Assembly (NCBI GenBank): GCA_018382125.1
Contig: JAGZQO010000006.1
Location: 1-64,000, forward strand
Origin: Collinsella sp.
GTDB lineage: Bacteria; Actinomycetota; Coriobacteriia; Coriobacteriales; Coriobacteriaceae
Length of the DNA stretch: 64,000 bases
Direction of reading: 5' to 3'
Shown here one piece after another: positions 1 through 8,837 of this stretch. The notes beneath the pieces are model-generated. The model was not told where the DNA came from. It did not search any database and saw only the letters and a program-made list of their open reading frames with translations. A program made the translations under genes and the position numbers. The stretch's first letter is position 1; each line of letters begins with the position of its first letter.

Positions 1-24
1 CATAGCCTCTGAGCTGCGAACATT

Positions 25-99
25 TGGTGGGCGTTAGAAGATTTGAACTTCTGACCTCTTCCGTGTCAGGGAAGCGCTCTCCCCCTGAGCTAAACGCCC
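25..99 (-). tRNA. tRNA-Val (GAC)
   Basis: Read on the minus strand, a 7-bp acceptor stem GGGCGTT/AACGCCC closes a full cloverleaf. The anticodon stem CTTCC/GGAAG has loop CTGACAC, giving anticodon GAC. The T-loop is TTCAAAT. The CCA end is encoded (25-27). Confidence 0.95.
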
Positions 100-388
100 G
101 ATCAAGGGTGCGCAAGCGCGCAAGGGATAATATAACGGAGCCTGAACTCGGTGGCAAGAACATTTTTAAAAATCGCTTACATTGTGGAATTCGGGGGCTT
201 TGTCGTATCCATTTCAAAAGAGCCTGTTGCCGCGATTTGGCTGTCGCATAATGCAAGGCCATTGCGGTATCGAGCTATGGAAAGACACCTGCGGAATTGT
301 CCTACCGATAAGCGGACAAGCCTCCAGCTGGTGCCTTCGCCGTGGTAAGGTAAGCCGAATTGCTTCCAGACTGTTTCGGGGGAGTGGA

Positions 389-1411
389 ATGAGCAAAGAG
401 TGTGCCGAGCAGGTCGAAGGCGCAGGGGCTTCGGTGCCGATGACCGATATATCGAACATTGATGTGCCCGAGGGCACCGACGAGCTCAGCCGCAACACCC
501 GTCGCGCATGGCGCGACCGCCTGAACAGCGCTTCGACGCGCAAGATGATCACGGGCGTCTTGGCTACGCTGGTGGGCGGTTCGTTTTGGGGCTTCTCGGG
601 CACCAGCGCGAGTTTTTTGTTCGATACCTACCATGTCGATACGCTGTGGCTTATGAGCGTGCGTCAGATTCTCGCCGGCCTGCTCTTTATGGCTGTGGTT
701 GTCACGCGCGACCGCGCACGCCTGGTCAAGCTTTGGGCCACACCCGCTGATCGCAAGCAGCTGCTGCTCTTTACCGCCTTTGGCTTGCTGTTCAACCAGT
801 TTTGCTATCTTTCGGCCGTGCGCCTGACTAATGCCGGAACCGCGACGGTACTCCAGTGCCTGCAACTCGTTATCATCATGGGCTACGCCTGCGTGACCGA
901 TCGCCGCATGCCGCGTACTCGCGAAGTCATCGGCATTGGCCTGGCTCTGGGTGGAACCTTTTTAATCGCCACCGGCGGCGACCCCACCAGCCTGAATATC
1001 TCGCCGCTTGGCCTGGCAGCAGGTCTTATGTGTGCGGTCAGCGCCGCGTGTATGGCGGTGATTCCCGCCAAGATCCTGCCCGAATACGGCAGCCCCATCG
1101 TCACGGGCTCGGCAATGCTCACGGCGGGCGTGGTCTCGTGCGTCTTCGTGCAGCCCTGGGCGCATATGCCGGCGCTCGATGCCGCCGGTATCGAGGCGCT
1201 CGCGGTGTTCGTGGTTATCGGCTCGTTTTTTGCTTACATGCTCTATATGCAGGGCGTTAAGGACATCGGCTCGGTGCGTGCGAGCCTCATCGGAACTGTG
1301 GAGCCGGTTTCGGCGACCATCACCAGCGCCGTTATGCTGGGCACGGTGTTTTTGCCGACCGACCTTATCGGCTTTGCCATGATCATCGTGATGATGTTCC
1401 TTACGGTGTAG
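389..1411 (+). CDS. EamA/DMT-family drug/metabolite exporter
   Basis: A 340-residue inner-membrane transporter of the drug/metabolite (EamA) superfamily. After a hydrophilic N-terminal stretch of about 52 residues come about ten hydrophobic segments in two repeats. The first begins around GGSFWGFSGTSASFLF, and the second ends with a conserved-looking GTVEPVSATITSAVML segment, the usual EamA C-terminal signature. I chose the ATG at 389 because the purine-rich GGGGGAGTGGA lies just upstream. An open frame runs back to 182, but that extension is unlike the family and lacks a ribosome site. The gene stands alone between tRNA-Val and the DUF4012 gene. Substrate cannot be told from sequence. Confidence 0.85.
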   Translation: MSKECAEQVEGAGASVPMTDISNIDVPEGTDELSRNTRRAWRDRLNSASTRKMITGVLATLVGGSFWGFSGTSASFLFDTYHVDTLWLMSVRQILAGLLFMAVVVTRDRARLVKLWATPADRKQLLLFTAFGLLFNQFCYLSAVRLTNAGTATVLQCLQLVIIMGYACVTDRRMPRTREVIGIGLALGGTFLIATGGDPTSLNISPLGLAAGLMCAVSAACMAVIPAKILPEYGSPIVTGSAMLTAGVVSCVFVQPWAHMPALDAAGIEALAVFVVIGSFFAYMLYMQGVKDIGSVRASLIGTVEPVSATITSAVMLGTVFLPTDLIGFAMIIVMMFLTV

Positions 1412-1560
1412 TTGACGCCGCCGCCAAGACAGAAAAGGTGTTGTGCCGCATTTTCGCCAATTGATGTCCGTGTCTGGAGTTTAGCTGTCGATGCTCAAAA
1501 TGCCATAAACTAGTAACGTTATGGACTTTTTCATTGCGACTCAATTGCGAGGATTTCTTT

Positions 1561-3873
1561 ATGGCTGGTAATCACTTTAAGGGCAGCGATAGCGGCCGTC
1601 CTGCAGTTCCGCCGCGTCCGAACGGGGCTGGTAAGGCCGGCACGCCGGGCGACGCTGGACAGGGCGGCTCCGGTAAGCGCGTGTCCCCGGGCGAGACGGC
1701 GATGTTTACCGCTCTGTACGAGCAGTCTCAAAAGGCAAAAAAGACCGGCCGTGCAAGAGGGAATGTCTTTGCGGGCGGTGCAACCTCCGCGTCGCAGCCG
1801 AGCGGGGCTCCTTCGGCACCTGCGAACAACGCAGGTGCTGCCAACGCCGCGAATGCCGCCGGCAACGTTAATGCCGGCAAGGCCGACAACAATACTCCCT
1901 CTGCCGGTGGCGCGGGGCTTACGGGTAACCTTGGCACGATCTACACCGGCGCCTCCGAGACTGGCACGTTCGCCCGCCTGGATGATAGCGGTGCCGAGTT
2001 TGCGGGCTCGGGTTCCAAGGAAGATTATTACGATTTTGGCTTGAACTACGGTAGCGACGCTTCGTCGAGTTCGACCTCTGACGGTCTGGTCCGTCATCGC
2101 CATCGCAAGGGCGAGCGCAAAAAGCGTCACACCGGCGCCATTATCGCCGCTGTAGTCGCGGTGCTTCTCGTTGCGTTTGGCGCAAGCGGCTTTATGCTGC
2201 TTAACTCGGCAAAGACCGTAAAGAGCGAAGCGAAGGAGGCTGTCGAGATCGTCGGTGGCCTTAAGGACAAGGTCACGTCGGGCGATTTTTCGACGCTGCC
2301 TGACGACGCGAAGAAGATCGATGAGCTCTGCGACAGCATGAAGGCGGAGACTTCGAGCCCGCTGTGGACGGCGGCTTCGTTTATCCCGGTGTATGGCAGC
2401 GATATCAATGCGGCCCGCACCATGATTGACGCCCTGTCCGATGTCTCGAGCAATGCGCTGGTTCCCATGGCCGATAACCTTTCGCAGGCTACGCCCGGCA
2501 AACTGTTCCAGGACGGCATGATTAACGTGTCCGCGCTGCAGGCGGTCGCCGATTCGCTTTCCAGCAGCTCGAAGGTGTTCAAGAGCGCCAACGAGAAGAT
2601 CCAGGGCATTGGCGATACTCATATTTCTCAGGTGACCGAGCTGGTCGATAAGGCCAAGGACGGCTTTGCCACCCTCAACGGTGCGGTTGACGCGGCGGAG
2701 AAGGTCGCCCCCGTCCTTCCCCAGATGCTCGGCGCCAACGGCCAGACGCGTCATTACCTTGTGTACGCCATGAACAACGTCGAGATTCGTGCCTGCGGCG
2801 GCTTTGGCGGTTCGCAGGGCCTGATTTCGGTCACCGACGGCCAGATGTCGATTGGCGAGTTTGTTCCCCGCATTGGACTCAGCGAGGATGAGGCAGTCGA
2901 GAGCGTCGACGAAGAGGATGAGGCGCTGTTCGGCAACCACAGTAACCTGTACAACTCGGGCAATACCTATTCGCCTGATTGGCCCCGCAACTCGCAGCGT
3001 GTCGCAGCCCTGTGGAAATCTCAATATGGCCAGGACGTTGACGGCGTCGTGGGTATCGACCCGGTGTTCCTGCAGTATCTGCTGGGCCTGGTCGGTAACG
3101 TGTCGCTGCCCGACGGAACGGTTGTCGACGGCACCAACGCCGCAAAGGTCCTCATGCACGATGTGTACTGGAACTATCCGGTCGAGGAGTCGGACGGCAT
3201 CTTTGCATCCGTCGCCAGCGCTGCCTTCGACAAGATCCTTGGCGGTATCGGCGATGTCGATGTTACGAAGCTTGTCAGCGCCGTTGAGCGCGGTGCCGAA
3301 GAGGGCCGCCTGATCGCGTGGATGAAAAACGATGACGAGCAGAACGCTATCAAGGAGATGAACATCGACGCCTCGCTGCCCGATCCGGATGACCCGAGTG
3401 AAGATCCCGTTGCTGGTGTCTACTTTAACAACCTGAGCTTCTCCAAGCTCGACTGGTACCTGAATGCCGATACGCAGATTGGCCAGGGCATCAAGAACGG
3501 TGACGGCACATGCTCGTATCGCATCACCGTTACCCTGACGAACATCATGACGCAGGAGGAGGCCGGCAAGCTGCCCGACTACGTCGCGGCGAGCGCGCCC
3601 GATGCCGCGCGCGACGACGAGCGTCTGAATGTCTCGTTGTTTGCCCCGACGGGCGGCAACATTACTGATCTGACCGTCGAGGGTACCCAGTTTGGTCTTG
3701 GCGCCGCTACGTGGCATGGAATCCCCTTCTATTCGGGCACCGTTGACCTGCATGCTGGCGAGACGACGACGATCACATATACGCTGACCACGTCAGCCGA
3801 GGCGGGGGACAAGCCGCTTACGCTGCGTCAGACTCCTACATGCCAGGCGGCTCGCGACAGCGCGTCGGCGTAG
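1561..3873 (+). CDS. DUF4012 domain-containing membrane protein
   Basis: A 770-residue protein. Residues 1-180 are low-complexity and rich in Gly, Ala, Asn and Ser, probably disordered and cytoplasmic. A basic patch (RHRHRKGERKKRH) precedes one transmembrane helix at about 191-215, so the rest should lie outside the membrane. The DUF4012 core includes NNVEIRACGGFGGSQG near residue 404, the usual family hallmark. Its function is unknown; in actinobacteria the family often occurs near polysaccharide genes. The start at 1561 follows GAGGA with 7-nt spacing. An in-frame TTG at 1534 is less likely. It is followed by its own hairpin terminator before glmM. Confidence 0.85.
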   Translation: MAGNHFKGSDSGRPAVPPRPNGAGKAGTPGDAGQGGSGKRVSPGETAMFTALYEQSQKAKKTGRARGNVFAGGATSASQPSGAPSAPANNAGAANAANAAGNVNAGKADNNTPSAGGAGLTGNLGTIYTGASETGTFARLDDSGAEFAGSGSKEDYYDFGLNYGSDASSSSTSDGLVRHRHRKGERKKRHTGAIIAAVVAVLLVAFGASGFMLLNSAKTVKSEAKEAVEIVGGLKDKVTSGDFSTLPDDAKKIDELCDSMKAETSSPLWTAASFIPVYGSDINAARTMIDALSDVSSNALVPMADNLSQATPGKLFQDGMINVSALQAVADSLSSSSKVFKSANEKIQGIGDTHISQVTELVDKAKDGFATLNGAVDAAEKVAPVLPQMLGANGQTRHYLVYAMNNVEIRACGGFGGSQGLISVTDGQMSIGEFVPRIGLSEDEAVESVDEEDEALFGNHSNLYNSGNTYSPDWPRNSQRVAALWKSQYGQDVDGVVGIDPVFLQYLLGLVGNVSLPDGTVVDGTNAAKVLMHDVYWNYPVEESDGIFASVASAAFDKILGGIGDVDVTKLVSAVERGAEEGRLIAWMKNDDEQNAIKEMNIDASLPDPDDPSEDPVAGVYFNNLSFSKLDWYLNADTQIGQGIKNGDGTCSYRITVTLTNIMTQEEAGKLPDYVAASAPDAARDDERLNVSLFAPTGGNITDLTVEGTQFGLGAATWHGIPFYSGTVDLHAGETTTITYTLTTSAEAGDKPLTLRQTPTCQAARDSASA

Positions 3874-3910
3874 GGTTTTTCTGGTAGCGCAGATAATCGA
3901 GTACCATTTT

Positions 3911-3945
3911 GGGGCGGACAGGCAATCTGTTCGCCCCTATTTTGT
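3911..3945 (+). terminator. Intrinsic terminator after the DUF4012 gene
   Basis: An 11-bp stem GGGGCGGACAG/CTGTTCGCCCC with loop GCAAT is followed by a short T-rich run (TATTTTG). It ends 12 bases before the glmM start, so glmM is probably expressed separately or by readthrough. Confidence 0.7.
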
Positions 3946-3956
3946 AAGGAGAGCGC

Positions 3957-5288
3957 ATGAAGTACTTTGGCACCGACGGCTTTCGCGGTGAGGCTAACGT
4001 TGGGCTGACGGTAGAGCACGCTTATAAGATTGGCCGTTTTGTGGGCTGGTATTACGGCGCCAACCGCAGTGCTAAGGCGCGCGTGATCGTGGGCAAGGAC
4101 ACGCGTCGCTCGAGTTATATGTTCGAGGCGGCGCTGGTGAGTGGCCTGGTCGCGAGCGGTGCGGACGCCTATATGCTGCACGTGATCCCCACGCCGGGCG
4201 TAGCGCATCAGACCGTGGAAGGCTGCTTCGATTGCGGCATCATGATCAGCGCGAGCCACAACCCGTTTTGCGATAACGGCATTAAGCTTGTCAATAGCGA
4301 CGGTTTTAAGATGGACGAGGACGTACTGGAGCTCATCGAGGAGTACGTCGATGGCAAGAGCGAGGTGCCGCTGGCCACGGGCAACCACATCGGCGCCACG
4401 GTGGACTACATGCAGGGCCGCAACCGCTACATTGCCTCGCTCATCGCCAGCGCGAACTTTTCGCTGCAGGGCGTCAAGATCGGCATCGACTGCGCCAACG
4501 GCTCGGCGTCCTCGGTGGCCAAGCCGGTGTTCGACGCGCTGGGCGCCGACGTGCGCGTGATCAATGCCGCGCCCGATGGCTTTAACATCAACGTCGACTG
4601 CGGCTCCACGCATATGGAGCGTCTGCAGCGCCACGTGGTGGAGCAGGGCTTGGACGTGGGCTTTGCCTATGACGGCGATGCCGACCGCTGCCTGGCCGTG
4701 GACGAGCGCGGCCGCGTGGTCGATGGCGACCAGATCCTGTACGTGTGCGGCGTGTACCTGAACAAGCACGGTCGCCTTTCGGGCGGTACCGTGGTTCCGA
4801 CGATTGCCAGCAACTTTGGCCTGATCAAGTCGTTGGAGCTTGCCGGCCTAAGTGCCGTGACCAGCGGTGTGGGCGACCGTCACGTGTATGCCAAGATGCG
4901 CGAGGGCGGTTACAGCCTAGGCGGCGAGCAGACGGGCCATACGATCTTTGGCGATATCGAGCGCACGGGCGACGGCATTATGACCTCGCTGCGCGTGATG
5001 GAAGTGATCCGCGCCGAGCGCGAGACGCTCTCGCAGCTCACGGCTCCGTGCAAACTGCTACCGCAGGCGCAGGTGGCCGTGCGCGTGGCGGACAAGGACG
5101 CCGCGCTCGAGAACATGGGCGTGCAGAACGCCATCGCCGAGGCCGAGGCTGCGCTGGCAGGCGAGGGCCGCGTGCTCGTACGCAAGAGCGGAACCGAGTC
5201 GGTGATTCGCGTTTTGGCCGAAGCCCCCGACCAAGCCGCCGCCGACGCCGCCATGAAGCGCATCGCCAACGCGCTCGAGGCTTTATAG
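3957..5288 (+). CDS. glmM: Phosphoglucosamine mutase
   Basis: A 443-residue enzyme that converts glucosamine-6-phosphate to glucosamine-1-phosphate for peptidoglycan precursors. Its N-terminus, KYFGTDGFRGEAN, is typical of GlmM. The phosphoserine loop ISASHNP lies at about residues 97-103. The Mg-binding DGDADRC loop is at about 239-245, and the C-terminal phosphate-binding RKSGTES is near 408. Length is normal for the family. AAGGAGAG sits 5 bases before the ATG. A paralogous phosphomannomutase is possible, but the N-terminus and size favour GlmM. The stop codon lies inside the first arm of the structured repeat that follows. Confidence 0.93.
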   Translation: MKYFGTDGFRGEANVGLTVEHAYKIGRFVGWYYGANRSAKARVIVGKDTRRSSYMFEAALVSGLVASGADAYMLHVIPTPGVAHQTVEGCFDCGIMISASHNPFCDNGIKLVNSDGFKMDEDVLELIEEYVDGKSEVPLATGNHIGATVDYMQGRNRYIASLIASANFSLQGVKIGIDCANGSASSVAKPVFDALGADVRVINAAPDGFNINVDCGSTHMERLQRHVVEQGLDVGFAYDGDADRCLAVDERGRVVDGDQILYVCGVYLNKHGRLSGGTVVPTIASNFGLIKSLELAGLSAVTSGVGDRHVYAKMREGGYSLGGEQTGHTIFGDIERTGDGIMTSLRVMEVIRAERETLSQLTAPCKLLPQAQVAVRVADKDAALENMGVQNAIAEAEAALAGEGRVLVRKSGTESVIRVLAEAPDQAAADAAMKRIANALEAL

Positions 5289-5454
5289 CTACGCGGTTTT
5301 ACCAAACCGCGTAGCTGCTCGACGCTGCAAACGGCCCCAAGCGGCAATCTGACGCTCAATTTCAAGGGCGCGACCAGAAGGTCAGCGCCCTTTCATTTCA
5401 CGTCACCTTGCTCGCTTGGGGCCGTTTTCGCTGACGTTGCCAAGACATCGGCGT
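5287..5454. repeat. Structured intergenic element, copy A
   Basis: This element lies between the convergent glmM and carboxypeptidase genes. It starts with a perfect 13-bp hairpin (5287-5299/5304-5316, loop TACC). TCGACGCTGC (5319-5328) follows. An outer 14-bp stem pairs 5330-5343 with 5413-5426, and an inner stem is tipped by GACCAGAAGGTC (5372-5383). It ends with TTGCCAAGACATCGGCGT (5437-5454). The same order and conserved blocks recur at 59372-59535 with different but still complementary stems. The first hairpin may also act as a bidirectional terminator, although it lacks a T-tract. Confidence 0.8.
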
Positions 5455-5493
5455 CAACATGGTTGGCGATGGCGATGGCGTGCTGGTCAATCC

Positions 5494-7077
5494 TTACAGC
5501 TCGTACAGCGTGGTGAACTTGTCCTGGAGGTAGCTGCAGTAGTAGCGGGCGTCAAACGCCATACCGCAGGCGCTCTTGATGAGCTCCGGCGCGTCTTTGG
5601 CGCGGCCCCACTGCCAAATGTGCTCGCCCAGCCAGGCGCGGACGGGTGTCAGGTCGCCGCTCGCACAGGCGCCGGTAAGGTCGACGCCGTCGCGGCACAT
5701 GGCCGGCACAAACATGGCGTCGTAGGCGCTGCCCAGCGCATAGGTGGGGAAGTAGCCAAACGAGCCGCCGCTCCAGTGCGTATCCTGTAGGCAGCCGTGC
5801 GTGTCGTCGGGAACGGGAATGCCCAGGTGCTCATCCATGAAGCGGTTCCAAAGCGCGGGGATGTCCTTGGCCGTGGCCTCGCCGGCAAACAGCATGCGCT
5901 CGATCTCGTAGCGCACCATAACGTGCAGCGGATAGGTGAGCTCGTCGGCCTCGGTGCGGATCAACGACGGCTGCGCGATGTTCACGGCGCGGTAGAGCGT
6001 GTCCTCGTCGACGTCGCCGTAGACCTCGGGTGCGTGGCGGCGCAGCACCTCGAGCAGCGGTCCCATAAAGGCACGGCTGCGGCCCACGGTGTTCTCAAAG
6101 AAGCGGCTCTGGCTCTCGTGGATGCCCATGGAGGTGCCGCCCTCAAGACAGGTGCGCGCATAGGCGGGATTGACGCCCAGCTCGTACATGGTGTGTCCCG
6201 CCTCGTGGATGATGCTGTAGACATTGGAGATGCAGTCGTCCTCGTAGATGTGCGTGGCGATGCGCGCGTCGCCCACCGAGAAGCCCTCGCTAAACGGATG
6301 CTCGGTAAAGGCAAGCGTGGTGTCGTCCAGGTCCAGGCCGACGAGCCTCATCAGGTCGAAGCTCATGGCGCGCTGGGCAGCCTCGGGTACGTGGGCGTGC
6401 AAAAAGTCGGCATCGGGCTGCTGGCCGCGCTCGCCGATGGCGTGCACGAGCGGCACGACCGTCGCCTTGACCTCATCGCAAAACGCGTCGAAGCTCTTAG
6501 CAGAAAGGCCGCGCTCATACTGGTCGAGCCAAACGTCGTATGGGTCGCGCTTGGGGTCCATGAGCTCTGCCTGATGCTTAAGCTGGGCGACGATTCTATC
6601 CACATAGGGCTCAAAGCTCGCCCAGTCGTTGGCCGTCTTGGCCTTGTGCCACACGGCGTCGGCCTCGCAGGTGAGCCTGGTCCAGGCCTCGGCCTCTTCG
6701 GTGGGGATAGCGCTGGCCTCGCGTTGATCGCGGCCGAGCACGCGGATCTCATCGAGCAGCTGCGGGTCGTCTACGTGTCCGCCTGCAACCGTCTTGCGCG
6801 CTAACAAGCGTACGAGCTCAACGGACTTCTCGCTGGTCAGTAGCTTGTGATGTTCGCCGGCAAGCGTGCCCATGGCGTCGGCACGGGCGGCAGCGCCGTT
6901 GGCAGGAGCAATCGTCGCTCCATCGAACTCGGCAATCTTGAGCAGGTACTCGCGAGTCCACAGCTTGCCCTCGAGTTTGCGGAACTTTTTGACGGCCTTG
7001 TCGACTTTAGCGGCCTTGACGCCCTTGACAGCCTTTGCCACGGCGGCCTTGGCCTTCTTATCGGGTTTCTTTCCCAT
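5494..7077 (-). CDS. M32-family metallocarboxypeptidase (carboxypeptidase Taq type)
   Basis: A 527-residue Zn-dependent carboxypeptidase of peptidase family M32, probably cytoplasmic because no signal peptide is visible. The family motifs occur in order: EHPF, then DARIATHI (the DxRxT region), HEAGH at about 291-295 (zinc site and catalytic Glu), and IHESQSRFFEN. The N-terminal 35 residues are an unusual Lys/Ala-rich extension (many KKAKAAVAKAVKG-like steps), absent from typical members. This resembles the basic tail on RsgA in this window. AAGGAT precedes the ATG on the minus strand. It is convergent with glmM and divergent from the pheS leader. Confidence 0.88.
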   Translation of the reverse strand: MGKKPDKKAKAAVAKAVKGVKAAKVDKAVKKFRKLEGKLWTREYLLKIAEFDGATIAPANGAAARADAMGTLAGEHHKLLTSEKSVELVRLLARKTVAGGHVDDPQLLDEIRVLGRDQREASAIPTEEAEAWTRLTCEADAVWHKAKTANDWASFEPYVDRIVAQLKHQAELMDPKRDPYDVWLDQYERGLSAKSFDAFCDEVKATVVPLVHAIGERGQQPDADFLHAHVPEAAQRAMSFDLMRLVGLDLDDTTLAFTEHPFSEGFSVGDARIATHIYEDDCISNVYSIIHEAGHTMYELGVNPAYARTCLEGGTSMGIHESQSRFFENTVGRSRAFMGPLLEVLRRHAPEVYGDVDEDTLYRAVNIAQPSLIRTEADELTYPLHVMVRYEIERMLFAGEATAKDIPALWNRFMDEHLGIPVPDDTHGCLQDTHWSGGSFGYFPTYALGSAYDAMFVPAMCRDGVDLTGACASGDLTPVRAWLGEHIWQWGRAKDAPELIKSACGMAFDARYYCSYLQDKFTTLYEL

Positions 7078-7208
7078 GCCGTATCCTTAATCTCGCAGGC
7101 CGAGCGCCGCAGGCGGGTGCACGGCCAGTTTGCACAGCTACTTGCCTTGTACCCAGCGCGAACAAAACTGAACGCGGCGATGCGCTCGCGAAATGTGTTA
7201 TCCTATAG

Positions 7209-7497
7209 CCCAATGCGTTGACGGAGAGGGTTTTGCCCGCCGCGTCGCCGGCAAGAGAGGGAAGGTCATGGGCTGCAAGCCTTCCTGCGGTGGCAAGGGC
7301 CAAGCGTTCACTCCCGAGCAGCGACCTCAACGGGCGCGCGGCCAGCGGCGGCGATGTCCCCAGTAGGGAAGCCGTGAGCCTCGCGACAAGAGGCGCAGAG
7401 TGGGCACGGCGGCCAGACATCCGCCGGGTCAAACAAGGTGGTACCGCGGAATTCAACCGTCCTTGGGCAATGCACATGCCCGAGGACGGTTTTTTGT
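7209..7497 (+). promoter_or_regulatory. T-box riboswitch leader of pheS
   Basis: A long leader before pheS carries the diagnostic T-box sequence AAGGTGGTACCGCG (7435-7448). It is followed at once by a terminator hairpin with a T-run (7457-7496). T-box RNAs bind uncharged tRNA. A Phe codon UUC at 7307-7309 lies where the Stem I specifier is expected (AGCGUUCACUCC). The predicted effect is antitermination when tRNA-Phe is uncharged. An open reading frame runs through the leader into pheS but is not coding. A possible -10 (TATCCT, 7199-7204) lies just upstream, with no clear -35. Confidence 0.9.
7457..7496 (+). terminator. T-box-controlled terminator
   Basis: The stem CCGTCCTTGGGCA/TGCCCGAGGACGG (one small bulge) is followed by six T residues. 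It is the regulated terminator of the T-box leader and alternates with the antiterminator formed around the T-box sequence. Confidence 0.9.
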
Positions 7498-7580
7498 TAC
7501 CGAACCGGGCCACGCATCCGCAACATCGGGCGGCGTCAGCCGTCCCGGAGCGCGGATGCGCGAGAGACGAAAGGGAAGAC

Positions 7581-8657
7581 ATGAGTCTGATTGATGATCT
7601 GGTCAAACTCGAGGAAGAGGCCAAGGAGCTCGTCACTAGCGCCGACGACGCCGCCAAGCTCGAGGCCGCGCGCGTTGAGCTGCTCGGCCGCAAGGGCCGT
7701 ATCACCGGCCTGATGCGCATGATGGGCAAGCTCGCCCCCGAGGATCGTCCCATGATGGGCAAACGCGCCAACGAGATGCGCCAGCTGATCGAGGGCATGC
7801 TCGACGAGCGCACCACCGAGATGAAGGCTGCCGCCCTCAAGCACGCGCTCGAGCACGAGGCCGTCGACATCACGCTGCCGGGCATCCGTCCGCAGATCGG
7901 TCACCAGCACCTGATCAAGCAGATCATCGAGGAGGCCGAGGACATCTTCTGCGGCATCGGCTACACCGTCGAGTCCGGCCCCATGGTCGATACTTCCTAC
8001 TACAACTTCACTGCGCTCAACGCCCCCATGGATCACCCGAGCCGCTCGGCCCGCGATACCTTCTACGTGGTCGATAACAACCCCGGCAGCGTCGCGCACC
8101 CCGAGGCTCACGCCCATGGCGAGTCCGACGTGCTGCTGCGCACCCAGACCTCGGGCGTACAGATCCACACCATGGAGTCGCAGAAGCCGCCCATCTACAT
8201 GATCTGCCCGGGCACCGTCTACCGTCCCGATACGGCCGACGCCTGCCACCTGCCGCAGTTCAACCAGATCGAGGGCCTGGTCGTCGACGAGGGCATCACC
8301 TTTGGCGACCTGAAGGGCACGCTCGACTACTTTGTTAAGTGCATGTTTGGCGAGGACCGCAAAACGCGCTACCGTCCGCACTTCTTCCCCTTCACCGAGC
8401 CTAGCTGCGAGGTGGACGTGAGCTGCCACGTCTGCGGCGGCAAGGGCTGCAACTTCTGCAAGCACAGCGGCTGGATCGAGATCCTGGGCTGCGGCATGGT
8501 CGACCCCAACGTCCTGATCAACTGCGGCATCGACCCCGAGAAGTACACCGGCTTCGCCTTTGGCATTGGTGCCGAGCGCGTCGCTGCCCTGCGCTACGAC
8601 CTGCCCGACCTGCGAACGCTCATGACAGGTGATATGCGCTTCTTGAACCAATTTTAA
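7581..8657 (+). CDS. pheS: Phenylalanyl-tRNA synthetase alpha subunit
   Basis: A 358-residue class II synthetase alpha subunit that charges tRNA-Phe as an alpha2-beta2 tetramer with PheT. An N-terminal coiled-coil arm (about 1-85) leads to the catalytic core. Core features include GHQHLIKQIIEEAEDIF, the motif 2 region FNQIEGLVVDEGITFGDLKG and the C-terminal motif 3 GFAFGIGAERVAAL. A CHVCGGKGCNFC cluster near residue 290 is a common variant with a possible Zn knuckle. I placed the start at 7581, after GGGAAG, because upstream sequence is the T-box leader. pheT follows after 180 bases that hold a large foldback. Confidence 0.95.
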   Translation: MSLIDDLVKLEEEAKELVTSADDAAKLEAARVELLGRKGRITGLMRMMGKLAPEDRPMMGKRANEMRQLIEGMLDERTTEMKAAALKHALEHEAVDITLPGIRPQIGHQHLIKQIIEEAEDIFCGIGYTVESGPMVDTSYYNFTALNAPMDHPSRSARDTFYVVDNNPGSVAHPEAHAHGESDVLLRTQTSGVQIHTMESQKPPIYMICPGTVYRPDTADACHLPQFNQIEGLVVDEGITFGDLKGTLDYFVKCMFGEDRKTRYRPHFFPFTEPSCEVDVSCHVCGGKGCNFCKHSGWIEILGCGMVDPNVLINCGIDPEKYTGFAFGIGAERVAALRYDLPDLRTLMTGDMRFLNQF

Positions 8658-8670
8658 GTTGACCTGTCCC

Positions 8671-8771
8671 GGCGGCTTCCCGAGCCACCGCACCTTGCCT
8701 TTCAATCGTCGGTTGCGTACCTAAGTACGCGGCCCTCCTCTTTCAAGGCAATCTGCGGCACCTCGGAAACC
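8671..8771. repeat. Long imperfect foldback between pheS and pheT
   Basis: Two arms fold back on each other in blocks. GGCTTCCCGAG (from 8674) pairs with CTCGGAAACC (to 8771), CCGCA with TGCGG, and TTGCCTT with AAGGCAA. The tip is GCGTAC-CTAA-GTACGC (8715-8730). There is no T-tract, so it is unlikely to be a simple terminator. It could process or pause the pheS-pheT transcript, or be a small palindromic element. Confidence 0.6.
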
Positions 8772-8837
8772 CGTCTCCGTAGCTGGAGTTTTCCGTCTGT
8801 TTATTGCAGACGTTACAGATGAAAGGAGACCAGTTAG

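Noticed and set aside
1531..3753. A 740-codon minus-strand open frame opposite the DUF4012 gene
   Set aside because: It is a shadow of G+C-rich codon use: no ribosome site, no domain, and composition like a frame complement. The same applies to the long minus frames opposite pheT (8721-11237), the ATPase (18522-21005) and metG/rsmI (34615-37107).
7218..7580. A 121-residue N-terminal extension of pheS
   Set aside because: The region is the T-box leader with a terminator; the ribosome site and PheS homology begin at 7581.
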